Positions 50,592 through 58,155 of a stretch of DNA of 64,000 nucleotides are shown here, one piece after another. This DNA comes from CAKAHY01 sp963522175. GTDB lineage: Bacteria > Bacillota > Clostridia > Lachnospirales > Lachnospiraceae. Position 1 is the first letter of the stretch. Each line of letters starts with the position of its first letter. Both the position numbers and the translations under genes were made by a program. The stretch lies in contig CAUQXC010000004.1 of NCBI GenBank assembly GCA_963522175.1, forward strand, positions 62,001 to 126,000, read 5' to 3'. The notes under the pieces were generated by a model. It was not told where the DNA came from, searched no databases, and worked only from the letters and a program-made list of their open reading frames with translations.

Positions 50592-51101
50592 ATGAAACGT
50601 ACAATCATCGATCCGACAAAGTTGGAGTTAAATGACAAAGTAGTTGCCATCAAACGTGTATCAAAGACCGTTAAAGGTGGACGTACAATGAGATTTTCTG
50701 CTCTTGTAGTTGTAGGTGACGGAAACGGACACGTAGGTGTAGGCACCGGTAAAGCGGGTGAGGTTCCTGAGGCTATTCGTAAAGGTAAAGAAGCAGCTAT
50801 GAAATCTTTGGTAGAGATTCCTATAGACGAGAACAGAAGTATTCCTCATGATTTGACAGGAGAGTTCGGCAGTTCAAGCGTTCTCTTAAAGAGAGCTCCT
50901 GAAGGTACAGGTATCATCGCAGGTGGTCCTGTGCGTGCGGTTGTTGAACTTGCAGGTATTAAAAACATCCGTACCAAGTCATTGGGATCAAACAATAAGA
51001 CCAATGTAGTATTAGCAACAATCGAAGGACTGACATCTCTTAAGACACCTGAAGAAGTTGCAAAGCTTCGCGGAAAATCAGTTGAAGAACTTTTAGGATA
51101 A
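50592..51101 (+). CDS. rpsE: 30S ribosomal protein S5
   Basis: S5 lies at the mRNA entry and affects decoding fidelity. The 169 residues hold the double-stranded RNA-binding-like N domain (about 10-75, VKGGRTMRFSALVVVGDGNG) and the C-terminal domain (SIPHDLTGEFGSSSVLLKRA and GIKNIRTKSLGSNNKTNVV). GGGGGAG lies upstream of the ATG. Confidence 0.97.
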   Translation: MKRTIIDPTKLELNDKVVAIKRVSKTVKGGRTMRFSALVVVGDGNGHVGVGTGKAGEVPEAIRKGKEAAMKSLVEIPIDENRSIPHDLTGEFGSSSVLLKRAPEGTGIIAGGPVRAVVELAGIKNIRTKSLGSNNKTNVVLATIEGLTSLKTPEEVAKLRGKSVEELLG

Positions 51102-51119
51102 TAGTAGGAGGAGAGCAAA

Positions 51120-51302
51120 ATGGCAAACAGATTAAAAGTTACATTAGTTAAGTCTCCTATAGGTGCTATTCCGAAACACAGAGCAACTGTTGAGGCACTT
51201 GGACTTAAGAAGGTAAACAAATCAAACGAATTGCCTGATAATGATGCTGTAAGAGGCATGATCTGGCATGTAAGACATCTTGTAAAAGTTGAAGAAATAT
51301 AA
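51120..51302 (+). CDS. rpmD: 50S ribosomal protein L30
   Basis: L30 is a small ferredoxin-like protein of the 50S subunit. The 60 residues show RLKVTLVKSPIGAIPKHRAT and LGLKKVNKSNELPDNDAVRG, the family pattern. It lies 18 bases after rpsE with AGGAGG between, and 28 bases before rplO. Some bacteria lack this gene, but it is intact here. Confidence 0.96.
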   Translation: MANRLKVTLVKSPIGAIPKHRATVEALGLKKVNKSNELPDNDAVRGMIWHVRHLVKVEEI

Positions 51303-51330
51303 TTAAGAATCTAAGAATGGAGGTGCAGTC

Positions 51331-51771
51331 ATGGATTTATCAAATCTAAAACCTGCTTGCGGTTCTAAGCACAGTGATAATTTTAGACGCGGTCGTGGAC
51401 ATGGTTCAGGTAATGGTAAAACTGCCGGAAAAGGTCATAAAGGACAGAAGGCTCGTTCAGGAGCTCCGAGACCGGGCTTTGAAGGCGGTCAGATGCCTTT
51501 ATACAGACGTATTCCTAAGAGAGGCTTTACAAATCGTAACTCTAAGGACATCGTCGGCATAAATGTTTCAGCATTGGAAAGACTTGAAAACGGTACCGAG
51601 GTAACAATAGCAGTATTGGTGGAAACAGGAATTATCAAGAACCCTAGGGACGGTGTGAAAATTCTCGGTAACGGTGAGTTGACAAAGAAGCTTACAGTTA
51701 AAGAAGTAGCCGTTAGCGAAGGTGCAAAGGCTAAAATTGAAGCTGCTGGCGGAACCTGTGAGGTGATCTAG
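51331..51771 (+). CDS. rplO: 50S ribosomal protein L15
   Basis: L15 is a late assembly protein that wraps 23S rRNA. The N-terminal half is glycine and lysine rich (RRGRGHGSGNGKTAGKGHKG), and the C-terminal part is globular, with KLTVKEVAVSEGAKAKIEAA. The 146 residues match the family. Its stop is one base before the secY ATG, so SecY is probably translated by coupling to L15. Confidence 0.97.
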   Translation: MDLSNLKPACGSKHSDNFRRGRGHGSGNGKTAGKGHKGQKARSGAPRPGFEGGQMPLYRRIPKRGFTNRNSKDIVGINVSALERLENGTEVTIAVLVETGIIKNPRDGVKILGNGELTKKLTVKEVAVSEGAKAKIEAAGGTCEVI

Positions 51772-51772
51772 T

Positions 51773-53089
51773 ATGCTCACAACACTCCGTAATGCTTTTA
51801 AGGTTAAAGATATAAGAAAAAAATTACTATTTACATTTTTTATGTTAGTTGTTATCAGATTGGGTAGCAACATACCTATACCGGGCGTAAAAACAGATTT
51901 CTTTAAGAATTTTTTCGCTCAGCAAAGTGGAGATGCATTCGGCTTTTTTAACGCCCTGACAGGTGGTTCATTTGAGACCTTGAGTATACTTGCTCTTAGT
52001 ATTACTCCTTATATAACGAGTTCTATTATTATACAGCTTATGACTATCGCAATTCCTAAGCTTGAAGAAATGCAAAACGACGGAGAAGAAGGTCGTAAGA
52101 AAATAATAGAGTATACAAGATATGTAACGGTTGCTTTGGCATTTATCGAGTCTATAGCTATGGCTATAGGCTTCGGAAGACAAGGTTTAGTAGAGAACTT
52201 TGGAGTAAAGAGTGTTGTGGTTGTGGTTGTGACCATGACCGCAGGAAGTGCATTTCTCATGTGGATTGGTGAGAGAATTACAGAAAAGGGTGTCGGTAAC
52301 GGTATCTCGATGGTGCTCTTATTCAACATACTGTCATCATTACCACAAGATTTGGCTACTTTATATACGAGATTTATAGAGAACAAAACAATAGCCGTGC
52401 AGGTTGTTGTCGGTCTTATAATAATAGCGGCAATACTTGCTATGGTAGTCTTTGTTATAGTTTTAAATGATGCCGAAAGAAGAATTCCGGTTCAGTATTC
52501 GGCAAAAACACAGGGAAGAAGGATGGTAGGAGGACAGACCTCAAACATTCCGCTGAAGGTTAATACTGCAAGCGTAATGCCTGTTATCTTCGCTTCATCC
52601 ATAATGACATTCCCTGTTGTTATAAGCCAATTTTTCAATATAAACCAAAGCAGTATCTGGGGAAAAATGTTGGCGGTACTTACTTCGTCAAACTGGTTTG
52701 TGCCGGAAAGACCTAAGTACACTATCGGTGTGGTGATTTATATAGCATTGGTAATTATTTTTGCATATTTCTACACATCAATTACATTTAACCCGCTGGA
52801 AATTGCGGATAATATGAAAAAACAGGGTGGCTTTATACCGGGAATAAGACCGGGTAAGCCGACCAGTGATTACTTGGCAAAGATTTTGAATTATGTGATT
52901 TTTATCGGAGCCTGCGGACTTTTGGTTGTGGCTATGGTACCGATAGTTTTGTCGGGAATATTTACGGTTTCCAGACTTTCATTTTCGGGAACATCTCTCA
53001 TAATCATCGCCGGTGTTATCTTGGAGACATTAAAAGCTATAGAAGCTCAGATGTTGGTAAGAAACTACAGAGGATTTTTGGTAAATTAA
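51773..53089 (+). CDS. secY: Preprotein translocase subunit SecY
   Basis: SecY forms the membrane channel for protein export and insertion, with SecE and SecG. The 438 residues have ten membrane helices. The motif SNIPIPGVKT occurs near the start, the plug region follows (FGFFNALTGGSFETLSILALSI), and the cytoplasmic loop RRIPVQYSAKTQGRR is in helix 6-7. It starts one base after rplO. A hairpin lies between it and adk. Confidence 0.97.
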   Translation: MLTTLRNAFKVKDIRKKLLFTFFMLVVIRLGSNIPIPGVKTDFFKNFFAQQSGDAFGFFNALTGGSFETLSILALSITPYITSSIIIQLMTIAIPKLEEMQNDGEEGRKKIIEYTRYVTVALAFIESIAMAIGFGRQGLVENFGVKSVVVVVVTMTAGSAFLMWIGERITEKGVGNGISMVLLFNILSSLPQDLATLYTRFIENKTIAVQVVVGLIIIAAILAMVVFVIVLNDAERRIPVQYSAKTQGRRMVGGQTSNIPLKVNTASVMPVIFASSIMTFPVVISQFFNINQSSIWGKMLAVLTSSNWFVPERPKYTIGVVIYIALVIIFAYFYTSITFNPLEIADNMKKQGGFIPGIRPGKPTSDYLAKILNYVIFIGACGLLVVAMVPIVLSGIFTVSRLSFSGTSLIIIAGVILETLKAIEAQMLVRNYRGFLVN

Positions 53090-53102
53090 ATAGGTAATCT
53101 TG

Positions 53103-53136
53103 GTACAAGTGGGCTCTTTTATGAGTGCACTTGTAC
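53103..53136 (+). other. Hairpin between secY and adk
   Basis: GTACAAGTG at 53103-53111 pairs with CACTTGTAC at 53128-53136, with a 16-base loop that can form GCTC/GAG(C) pairs. It is followed by TACACTTTTATAAA with few consecutive T. It may be a weak terminator or a processing site that lowers expression of adk and downstream genes relative to the ribosomal genes. Confidence 0.5.
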
Positions 53137-53173
53137 TACACTTTTATAAACTTTATAAAATTAGGGGGTTTAT

Positions 53174-53818
53174 ATGAAAGTAATTATGTTGGGAGCTCCG
53201 GGAGCGGGAAAGGGTACACAGGCAAAACAAATAGCCACTAAGTATTCCTTACCGCACATATCAACCGGAGATATATTCAGAGCAAATATTAAAGCCGAAA
53301 CCGAGCTTGGAAATAAGGCAAAAGCTTATATGGATAAAGGACAGCTTGTTCCTGATGAGATCACCATAGGAATGCTTATGGAGCGTATTAAGGAAGATGA
53401 TTGCAGAAACGGCTATGTACTTGACGGTTTTCCGAGAACCTTAGCTCAGGCAAGAAGCCTTGACGAGGCTCTTTCGGCTCAGGGCGGCAAGATTGATTAT
53501 GCCATAGATGTAGATGTTCCGGATGATAATATCATATCAAGGATGGCAGGAAGAAGAGCCTGCTTAAACTGCGGTGCTACATATCATCTTGAGTTTATAC
53601 CTACAAAGGTTGAGGGCGTTTGCGACAAGTGCGGAAATGAGATAGTGATAAGAGAGGATGACAAGCCGGAGACGGTTAAAAACAGACTGAAAATATATCA
53701 CGACCAGACACAGCCGCTTATAGATTATTATTCAAACAAAGGTATACTTAGAAGAGTTGACGGTACTTTGGCTATAGACAAGGTATTTGGTGCTGTTGTG
53801 GATATTTTGGGGGAGTAA
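53174..53818 (+). CDS. adk: Adenylate kinase
   Basis: Adk interconverts ATP plus AMP with two ADP. The 214 residues hold the P-loop GAPGAGKGTQ (8-17), the NMP-binding region (STGDIFRANIK), and a LID with zinc ligands CLNCG and CDKCG (about 130-155), typical of Gram-positive adenylate kinases. GGGGG lies upstream of the ATG. It follows secY by 84 bases and precedes map by one base. Confidence 0.97.
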   Translation: MKVIMLGAPGAGKGTQAKQIATKYSLPHISTGDIFRANIKAETELGNKAKAYMDKGQLVPDEITIGMLMERIKEDDCRNGYVLDGFPRTLAQARSLDEALSAQGGKIDYAIDVDVPDDNIISRMAGRRACLNCGATYHLEFIPTKVEGVCDKCGNEIVIREDDKPETVKNRLKIYHDQTQPLIDYYSNKGILRRVDGTLAIDKVFGAVVDILGE

Positions 53819-53819
53819 A

Positions 53820-54572
53820 ATGTCGGTTACTATAAAGTCTGAAAGAGAAATAGAGTTAATGCAGGAAGCCGGTATTATACTGGCAAAAACACATGAAGAG
53901 CTTGAGAAAATTATTAGACCGGGTATAAGTACATGGGAGATAAATAAGGTCGGGGACGAAGTGATAAGATCCTACGGATGCGTTCCGTCATTTCTTAATT
54001 ATAACGGATATCCCGCTTCTATATGTGTTTCCGTCAATGATGAAGTGGTTCACGGTATACCTTCCAAGAGAAGATATTTGGAAGAGGGAGATATTGTAAG
54101 CTTGGATGCCGGTGTAATCTGGAAGGGTTATCATTCGGATGCTGCAAGAACTCATGCGGTAGGTACGGTGAGCGATGAAGCCAAAAAACTCATTGCGGTT
54201 ACAAAAGAGGCATTTTTTGAAGGTATAAAGTTTGCAAAGGCCGGAAATCATTTGAACGATATATGTTCTGCGATAGGGGAATATGCAACGAGCAGAGGCT
54301 ACGGAGTAGTGAGAGATTTAGTAGGGCACGGAATAGGAACCCATCTTCACGAGGAGCCTGAGGTACCGAACTTCAAAATGAGAGTAAAGGGTATCAAGCT
54401 TGTTCCCGGAATGACACTTGCGATAGAACCTATGATAAATATAGGAACAGAGGAAGTGGAATGGCTGGATGATAATTGGACGGTAGTTACGGCGGACGGC
54501 TCGCTATCGGCACATTATGAAAATACCATACTGATAACCGAAGGAGAAGCTAAAATTTTGTCCTTGCGTTAA
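53820..54572 (+). CDS. map: Methionine aminopeptidase, type I
   Basis: Map removes the initiator methionine from new proteins. The 250 residues hold the five metal ligands in SLDAGVIWKGYHSDAARTHA, GHGIGTHLHEEP, LAIEPM and ENTILIT. The family start MSVTIKSEREIELMQEAG defines ATG 53820, one base after the adk stop. The frame from 53787 would overlap adk and adds residues that do not fit. GGGGGAG precedes the ATG. Confidence 0.96.
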   Translation: MSVTIKSEREIELMQEAGIILAKTHEELEKIIRPGISTWEINKVGDEVIRSYGCVPSFLNYNGYPASICVSVNDEVVHGIPSKRRYLEEGDIVSLDAGVIWKGYHSDAARTHAVGTVSDEAKKLIAVTKEAFFEGIKFAKAGNHLNDICSAIGEYATSRGYGVVRDLVGHGIGTHLHEEPEVPNFKMRVKGIKLVPGMTLAIEPMINIGTEEVEWLDDNWTVVTADGSLSAHYENTILITEGEAKILSLR

Positions 54573-54582
54573 TGAGGTATAT

Positions 54583-54849
54583 ATGCTAAGTTATGAAGTC
54601 GGGGATATTGCTGTTTCAAAAGCCGGACATGATAAAGGAAGTAAATATATTATCATGGAAGTTTCAAAAGATTTTGTGTATCTTGCGGACGGAAGGCTGA
54701 AAAAAACAGATAAACCTAAGAAGAAGAATATAAAACATATTCAGATTTTACATATCAACGATAATTCCGTAAAAGAAAAGGTTCTTTCCGGAATTACTAA
54801 CGAGGAAATCAAGTATTTCCTGAAGACTTTTGGAGGTAATAATGTCTAA
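54583..54849 (+). CDS. KOW-domain RNA-binding protein (L14e-like)
   Basis: The 88 residues begin with a KOW motif, YEVGDIAVSKAGHDKGSKYIIM, found in RNA-binding proteins related to archaeal/eukaryotic L14e. The middle LADGRLKKTDKPKKKNIKH is basic, and the C terminus is a helix. Genes of this kind are common between map and infA in Clostridia. The role is unknown but a link to ribosome or translation is likely. Its last bases overlap the infA start by 8 bases. Confidence 0.82.
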   Translation: MLSYEVGDIAVSKAGHDKGSKYIIMEVSKDFVYLADGRLKKTDKPKKKNIKHIQILHINDNSVKEKVLSGITNEEIKYFLKTFGGNNV

Positions 54850-55060
54850 ATCAGATGTGATTGAGATAGAAGGAACGGTAGTAGAGAAGCTTCCTAATGC
54901 TATGTTCCAAGTAGAGCTTGAAAACGGACACCAAGTTTTAGCGCATATCAGCGGCAAGCTTCGTATGAATTACATACGAATTCTTCCGGGGGATAAGGTT
55001 ACTATAGAACTGTCACCTTATGACTTAACAAAGGGAAGAATTATATGGAGAGATAAATAG
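54842..55060 (+). CDS. infA: Translation initiation factor IF-1
   Basis: IF-1 binds the A site of the 30S subunit during initiation. The 72 residues have an OB fold with MSKSDVIEIEGTVVEKLPNA and FQVELENGHQVLAHISGKLR, and end LSPYDLTKGRIIWRDK, an exact family profile. ATG 54842 follows GGAGG and overlaps the end of the KOW protein. rpmJ follows with its own promoter in between. Confidence 0.97.
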   Translation: MSKSDVIEIEGTVVEKLPNAMFQVELENGHQVLAHISGKLRMNYIRILPGDKVTIELSPYDLTKGRIIWRDK

Positions 55061-55077
55061 AATTTATTCTATTATGC

Positions 55078-55106
55078 TTGCATTACATATATTTTTTTGC
55101 TATAAT
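55078..55106 (+). promoter_or_regulatory. Internal promoter before rpmJ
   Basis: TTGCAT at 55078-55083 and a perfect TATAAT at 55101-55106 are 17 bases apart, with TG at the extended -10 position. The start near 55113 lies 36 bases before rpmJ. It would give the alpha operon (rpmJ to rplQ) extra transcription independent of the S10 promoter. Confidence 0.8.
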
Positions 55107-55148
55107 GGTACAGCTACTTTGTTGGTAACCAAGAAAGGAGAATTTACA

Positions 55149-55262
55149 ATGAAGGTAAGATCTTCAGTTAAACCAATTTGCGAAAAGTGCAAAATTATTA
55201 AGAGAAAAGGATCTATCAGAGTTATCTGTGATAATCCGAAACACAAACAAAGACAAGGCTAA
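55149..55262 (+). CDS. rpmJ: 50S ribosomal protein L36
   Basis: L36 is the smallest ribosomal protein, here 37 residues, with the sequence start MKVRSSVKPICEKCK and end CDNPKHKQRQG. The zinc ligands C11, C14, C27 and H32 are all present, so this is the zinc form. ATG 55149 follows AAAGGAG. The longer frame from 55074 overlaps the promoter and is not coding. Confidence 0.95.
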   Translation: MKVRSSVKPICEKCKIIKRKGSIRVICDNPKHKQRQG

Positions 55263-55304
55263 TAAGCTTTGTAAAGAATTTCAATAAGGAGGAATACATC
55301 TAAG

Positions 55305-55673
55305 ATGGCTCGTATTGCAGGTGTTGATTTACCAAGAGAGAAACGTGTGGAAATTGGTCTTACATATATCTACGGTATAGGTAGAACAAGTTCAAATCGT
55401 ATTCTTGCACAGGCTAATGTTAATCCGGACACAAGAGTTAAGGATTTGACAGATGATGAGGTTAAGCAAATAGCGGCTGTTATCGCTGAAACTCAGGTTG
55501 TAGAGGGTGACTTAAGAAGAGAAGTTGCTATGAACATCAAGAGACTTCAGGAAATCGGTTGTTATCGCGGTATCCGTCACAGAAAGAGTTTGCCGGTTCG
55601 CGGTCAGAAGACTAAGACAAATGCAAGAACTCGTAAAGGACCGAGAAAAACTGTAGCAAACAAGAAAAAATAG
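55305..55673 (+). CDS. rpsM: 30S ribosomal protein S13
   Basis: S13 lies in the head of the 30S subunit and contacts L5 and P-site tRNA. The 122 residues show MARIAGVDLPREKRVEIGLTYIYGIG and the C-terminal RGLPVRGQ-like LPVRGQKTKTNARTRKGPRK. AGGAGG lies upstream. The stop TAG at 55671 begins the 374-base gap with tandem repeats, so the normally tight link to rpsK is broken. Confidence 0.97.
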   Translation: MARIAGVDLPREKRVEIGLTYIYGIGRTSSNRILAQANVNPDTRVKDLTDDEVKQIAAVIAETQVVEGDLRREVAMNIKRLQEIGCYRGIRHRKSLPVRGQKTKTNARTRKGPRKTVANKKK

Positions 55674-55680
55674 ACATTGA

Positions 55681-55798
55681 GTACTTAGCGAAAACGAGCG
55701 AAGCGAAGTTTGAGGTTAGTACGAAAGTCCTTGCCGAAACTCAGAGAGAATGAGCGAAAGCGAAATTCGAACGCTAGTAGAGTGCAAGTAAAATGTAG
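55681..55798 (+). repeat. Type B tandem repeat, unit 1 (118 bp)
   Basis: The unit begins GTACTTAGCGAAAACGAGC and ends AAAATGTAG. It contains purine-rich blocks such as GCGAAGCGAAG and GAGCGAAAGCGAAA. The first 42 bases start and end with GTAC. It is the first of two identical full units. The core CTTAGCGAAAACGAGC is at 55684-55699. Confidence 0.92.
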
Positions 55799-55916
55799 GT
55801 ACTTAGCGAAAACGAGCGAAGCGAAGTTTGAGGTTAGTACGAAAGTCCTTGCCGAAACTCAGAGAGAATGAGCGAAAGCGAAATTCGAACGCTAGTAGAG
55901 TGCAAGTAAAATGTAG
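55799..55916 (+). repeat. Type B tandem repeat, unit 2 (118 bp)
   Basis: Identical by eye to unit 1 over 118 bases, including the core CTTAGCGAAAACGAGC at 55802-55817. Perfect identity implies recent duplication or gene conversion. Confidence 0.92.
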
Positions 55917-55958
55917 GTACTTAGCGAAAACGAGCGAAGCGAAGTTTGAGGTTAGTAC
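55917..55958 (+). repeat. Type B tandem repeat, partial unit 3 (42 bp)
   Basis: The first 42 bases of the unit, GTAC to GTAC, with core at 55920-55935, and then the repeat stops. The unit count is therefore two full copies plus 42 bases. Confidence 0.9.
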
Positions 55959-56047
55959 ACGGATTTAAGTTACAAGTATAGGATATACGTTGACTGTATG
56001 TTTTAATAACAGGAACGTAAGTAAAATTTAGAAAGTAGGTTAGTTTA

Positions 56048-56446
56048 ATGGCAAAACAGGCGTCCACCAAAAAGGTGACAAAAAAGCGTGTAAAGAAAAA
56101 CGTTGAACGTGGACAGGCACATATCCAGTCTTCATTTAACAATACTATTGTTACATTGACTGATACTCAAGGAAATGCTCTTTCATGGGCAAGTGCCGGT
56201 GGTCTTGGATTTAGAGGTTCAAAGAAATCTACTCCTTATGCAGCCAGTATGGCTGCTGAGACTGCTGCTAAAGCGGCTCTGATACATGGGTTGAAGTACG
56301 TTGACGTTATGGTAAAAGGACCCGGCTCGGGTCGTGAAGCTGCTATCCGTGCTCTTGCAGCATGCGGTATTGAAGTAACAAGTATTAAGGATGTAACCCC
56401 GGTTCCACATAACGGTTGTCGTCCGCCAAAACGTAGAAGAGTCTAA
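56048..56446 (+). CDS. rpsK: 30S ribosomal protein S11
   Basis: S11 is part of the platform that binds the Shine-Dalgarno helix. The 132 residues contain RGQAHIQSSFNNTIVTLTDTQGN and the C-terminal TPVPHNGCRPPKRRRV, typical. The ATG follows a weak ribosome site AGTAGG, and the long untranslated gap upstream makes coupling to rpsM unlikely. Its start is certain from the family. Confidence 0.97.
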   Translation: MAKQASTKKVTKKRVKKNVERGQAHIQSSFNNTIVTLTDTQGNALSWASAGGLGFRGSKKSTPYAASMAAETAAKAALIHGLKYVDVMVKGPGSGREAAIRALAACGIEVTSIKDVTPVPHNGCRPPKRRRV

Positions 56447-56461
56447 TAGGAGGTAGATAAA

Positions 56462-57055
56462 GTGGCAGTTAATAGAGTTCCTGTTCTTAAAAGATGCAGA
56501 TCACTTGGACTTGATCCATTGTTTTTAGGTATCGATAAGAAGTCAAACAGAGATAATAAAAAAGCTACACGTAAGATGAGCGAGTACGGAACACAGCTCC
56601 GTGAAAAGCAGAAAGCTAAGTTCATCTACGGTGTATTGGAAAAACCTTTTAGAAATTACTATGCAAAAGCTTCAAAGTTAAGAGGTCAGGTAGGTGAAAA
56701 CCTTATGATCCTTCTTGAAAGAAGATTGGACAATGTAGTATTTCGTATGGGATTTGCAAGAACCAGAAAAGAGGCTCGTCAGATCGTAGATCACAAGCAC
56801 GTTTTGGTTAACGGCAAATGTGTAAACATCCCTTCTTACTTGATCAAAGCAGGTGATGTTATAGAGATTAGAGAAAAGTCAAGATCAAGTGCCAGATATA
56901 AAGAAGTATTGGAAACAACTAACGGACGTATAGTTCCGGCTTGGTTGGATGCCGATACGGAAGGCTTAAAAGGCAGCGTAAAGTCAATCCCTACAAGAGA
57001 AGAGATTGATGTTCCGGTTGATGAACTTCTTATTGTTGAGTTGTATTCTAAGTAA
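56462..57055 (+). CDS. rpsD: 30S ribosomal protein S4
   Basis: S4 nucleates 30S assembly and, in several bacteria, represses the alpha operon. The 197 residues lack the CxxC-type zinc motif seen in some Firmicutes S4 (one Cys near residue 12). The S4 domain ERRLDNVVFRMGFARTRKEA follows the N-terminal helical domain. GTG start at 56462 with AGGAGG upstream. A strong hairpin follows before rpoA. Confidence 0.96.
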   Translation: MAVNRVPVLKRCRSLGLDPLFLGIDKKSNRDNKKATRKMSEYGTQLREKQKAKFIYGVLEKPFRNYYAKASKLRGQVGENLMILLERRLDNVVFRMGFARTRKEARQIVDHKHVLVNGKCVNIPSYLIKAGDVIEIREKSRSSARYKEVLETTNGRIVPAWLDADTEGLKGSVKSIPTREEIDVPVDELLIVELYSK

Positions 57056-57074
57056 TTCGACGAGGCAGATCGTG

Positions 57075-57102
57075 ATAGGGTGTATGTATTCATATACCCT
57101 AT
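57075..57102 (+). other. Strong hairpin between rpsD and rpoA
   Basis: ATAGGGTGTATG at 57075-57086 pairs with CATATACCCTAT at 57091-57102 (one G-U) around a TATT loop, a 12-bp stem. TTATAG follows, not a T-run. It may be a processing or stabilising element that adjusts the rpoA level. Confidence 0.6.
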
Positions 57103-57132
57103 TTATAGAGTATAATAAAGGAGGGAATTATC

Positions 57133-58086
57133 GTGTTCGATTTTGAAAAGCCAAATATTGAGATTGTAGAAATTTCCGAAGACAAAAAATTCGGTAGGTT
57201 TGTATGCGAACCGCTGGAGAGGGGTTATGGAACAACTTTAGGTAATTCTCTTAGAAGAATTATGCTGTCATCACTTCCGGGTTCAGCAGTAAGCCAAGTA
57301 AAAATTGATGGTGTGTTACATGAGTTTTCATCCATTGACGGTGTAAAAGAGGATGTAACCGAGATTATTATGAATGTTAAGAGCCTTGCTATCAAAAACA
57401 CAGGTTCTTTGACGGAAGTAAAAACAGCTTACATTGATTTTGAAGGTGAAGGAGTTATTACAGCTGCGGATATACAGTGTGATCCGGATATTGACATTAT
57501 CAATAAAGATCAGGTTATAGCAACTTTGTCGGGCGGTAAGTTCTATATGGAACTGACCATAGACAGCGGTCGCGGTTATGTCAGTGCGGATAAAAACAAG
57601 AATGAAGAGCTCCCTATAGGTGTTATAGCTATAGACTCTATATATACACCTGTTGAACGTGTCAATTTATTGGTTGAGAATACACGTGTCGGTCAAATCA
57701 CTGATTATGATAAGTTGACACTTGATGTACATACAAACGGAACCTTGGCGCCGGATGAAGCGGTAAGCTTGGCGGCAAAGGTTTTGAGTGAGCATTTAAG
57801 TGTATTTATAGATTTATCCGAAAATGCAAAGACTGCTGAAGTAATGATAGAAAAAGAAGAAGACGGTAAAGAAAAAGTTCTTGAAATGAATATTGACGAG
57901 CTTGAATTGTCAGTTCGTTCATACAACTGCTTGAAGAGAGCGGGAATCAATACCGTTGAAGAATTGTGCAATCGCACTCCTGAGGATATGATGAAGGTTC
58001 GCAATCTGGGACGTAAGTCATTGGAGGAAGTGCTTGCAAAGTTAAAAGATCTGGGCTTACAGTTAAGACCGGGTGAAGAGATTTAG
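57133..58086 (+). CDS. rpoA: RNA polymerase alpha subunit
   Basis: RpoA dimerises to nucleate RNA polymerase, and its C-terminal domain contacts promoter UP elements and activators. The 317 residues hold the N-terminal domain (about 1-230, CEPLERGYGTTLGNSLRR) and the C-terminal domain (about 250-315, LELSVRSYNCLKRAGINT and RNLGRKSLEEV). GTG start with GGAGGG upstream. It is the second-last gene of the cluster, 69 bases before rplQ. Confidence 0.97.
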   Translation: MFDFEKPNIEIVEISEDKKFGRFVCEPLERGYGTTLGNSLRRIMLSSLPGSAVSQVKIDGVLHEFSSIDGVKEDVTEIIMNVKSLAIKNTGSLTEVKTAYIDFEGEGVITAADIQCDPDIDIINKDQVIATLSGGKFYMELTIDSGRGYVSADKNKNEELPIGVIAIDSIYTPVERVNLLVENTRVGQITDYDKLTLDVHTNGTLAPDEAVSLAAKVLSEHLSVFIDLSENAKTAEVMIEKEEDGKEKVLEMNIDELELSVRSYNCLKRAGINTVEELCNRTPEDMMKVRNLGRKSLEEVLAKLKDLGLQLRPGEEI

Positions 58087-58155
58087 TAAATAAAAACAGC
58101 ATATACATTAAGTCCGAAGAGCATGTATATGTTTTCCAATGGAGGATAATTAAAG

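Larger units (their letters stand above)
55674..56047 (+). other. Expanded gap between rpsM and rpsK, filled by tandem repeat
   Basis: In most bacteria only a few tens of bases separate these genes. Here 374 bases hold the type B tandem repeat at 55681-55958 and an ordinary AT-rich stretch at 55959-56047 with a weak ribosome site, AGTAGG, before rpsK. I see no coding frame: the 118-base unit is not a multiple of three. Confidence 0.85.

Noticed and set aside
55681..55958. CRISPR array
   Set aside because: The unit is 118 bases with no unique spacers between identical repeats, and no cas genes are nearby.
57111..57116. TATAAT as a promoter for rpoA
   Set aside because: No -35 box lies at the proper distance, and a start 7 bases downstream would fall on the rpoA ribosome site.
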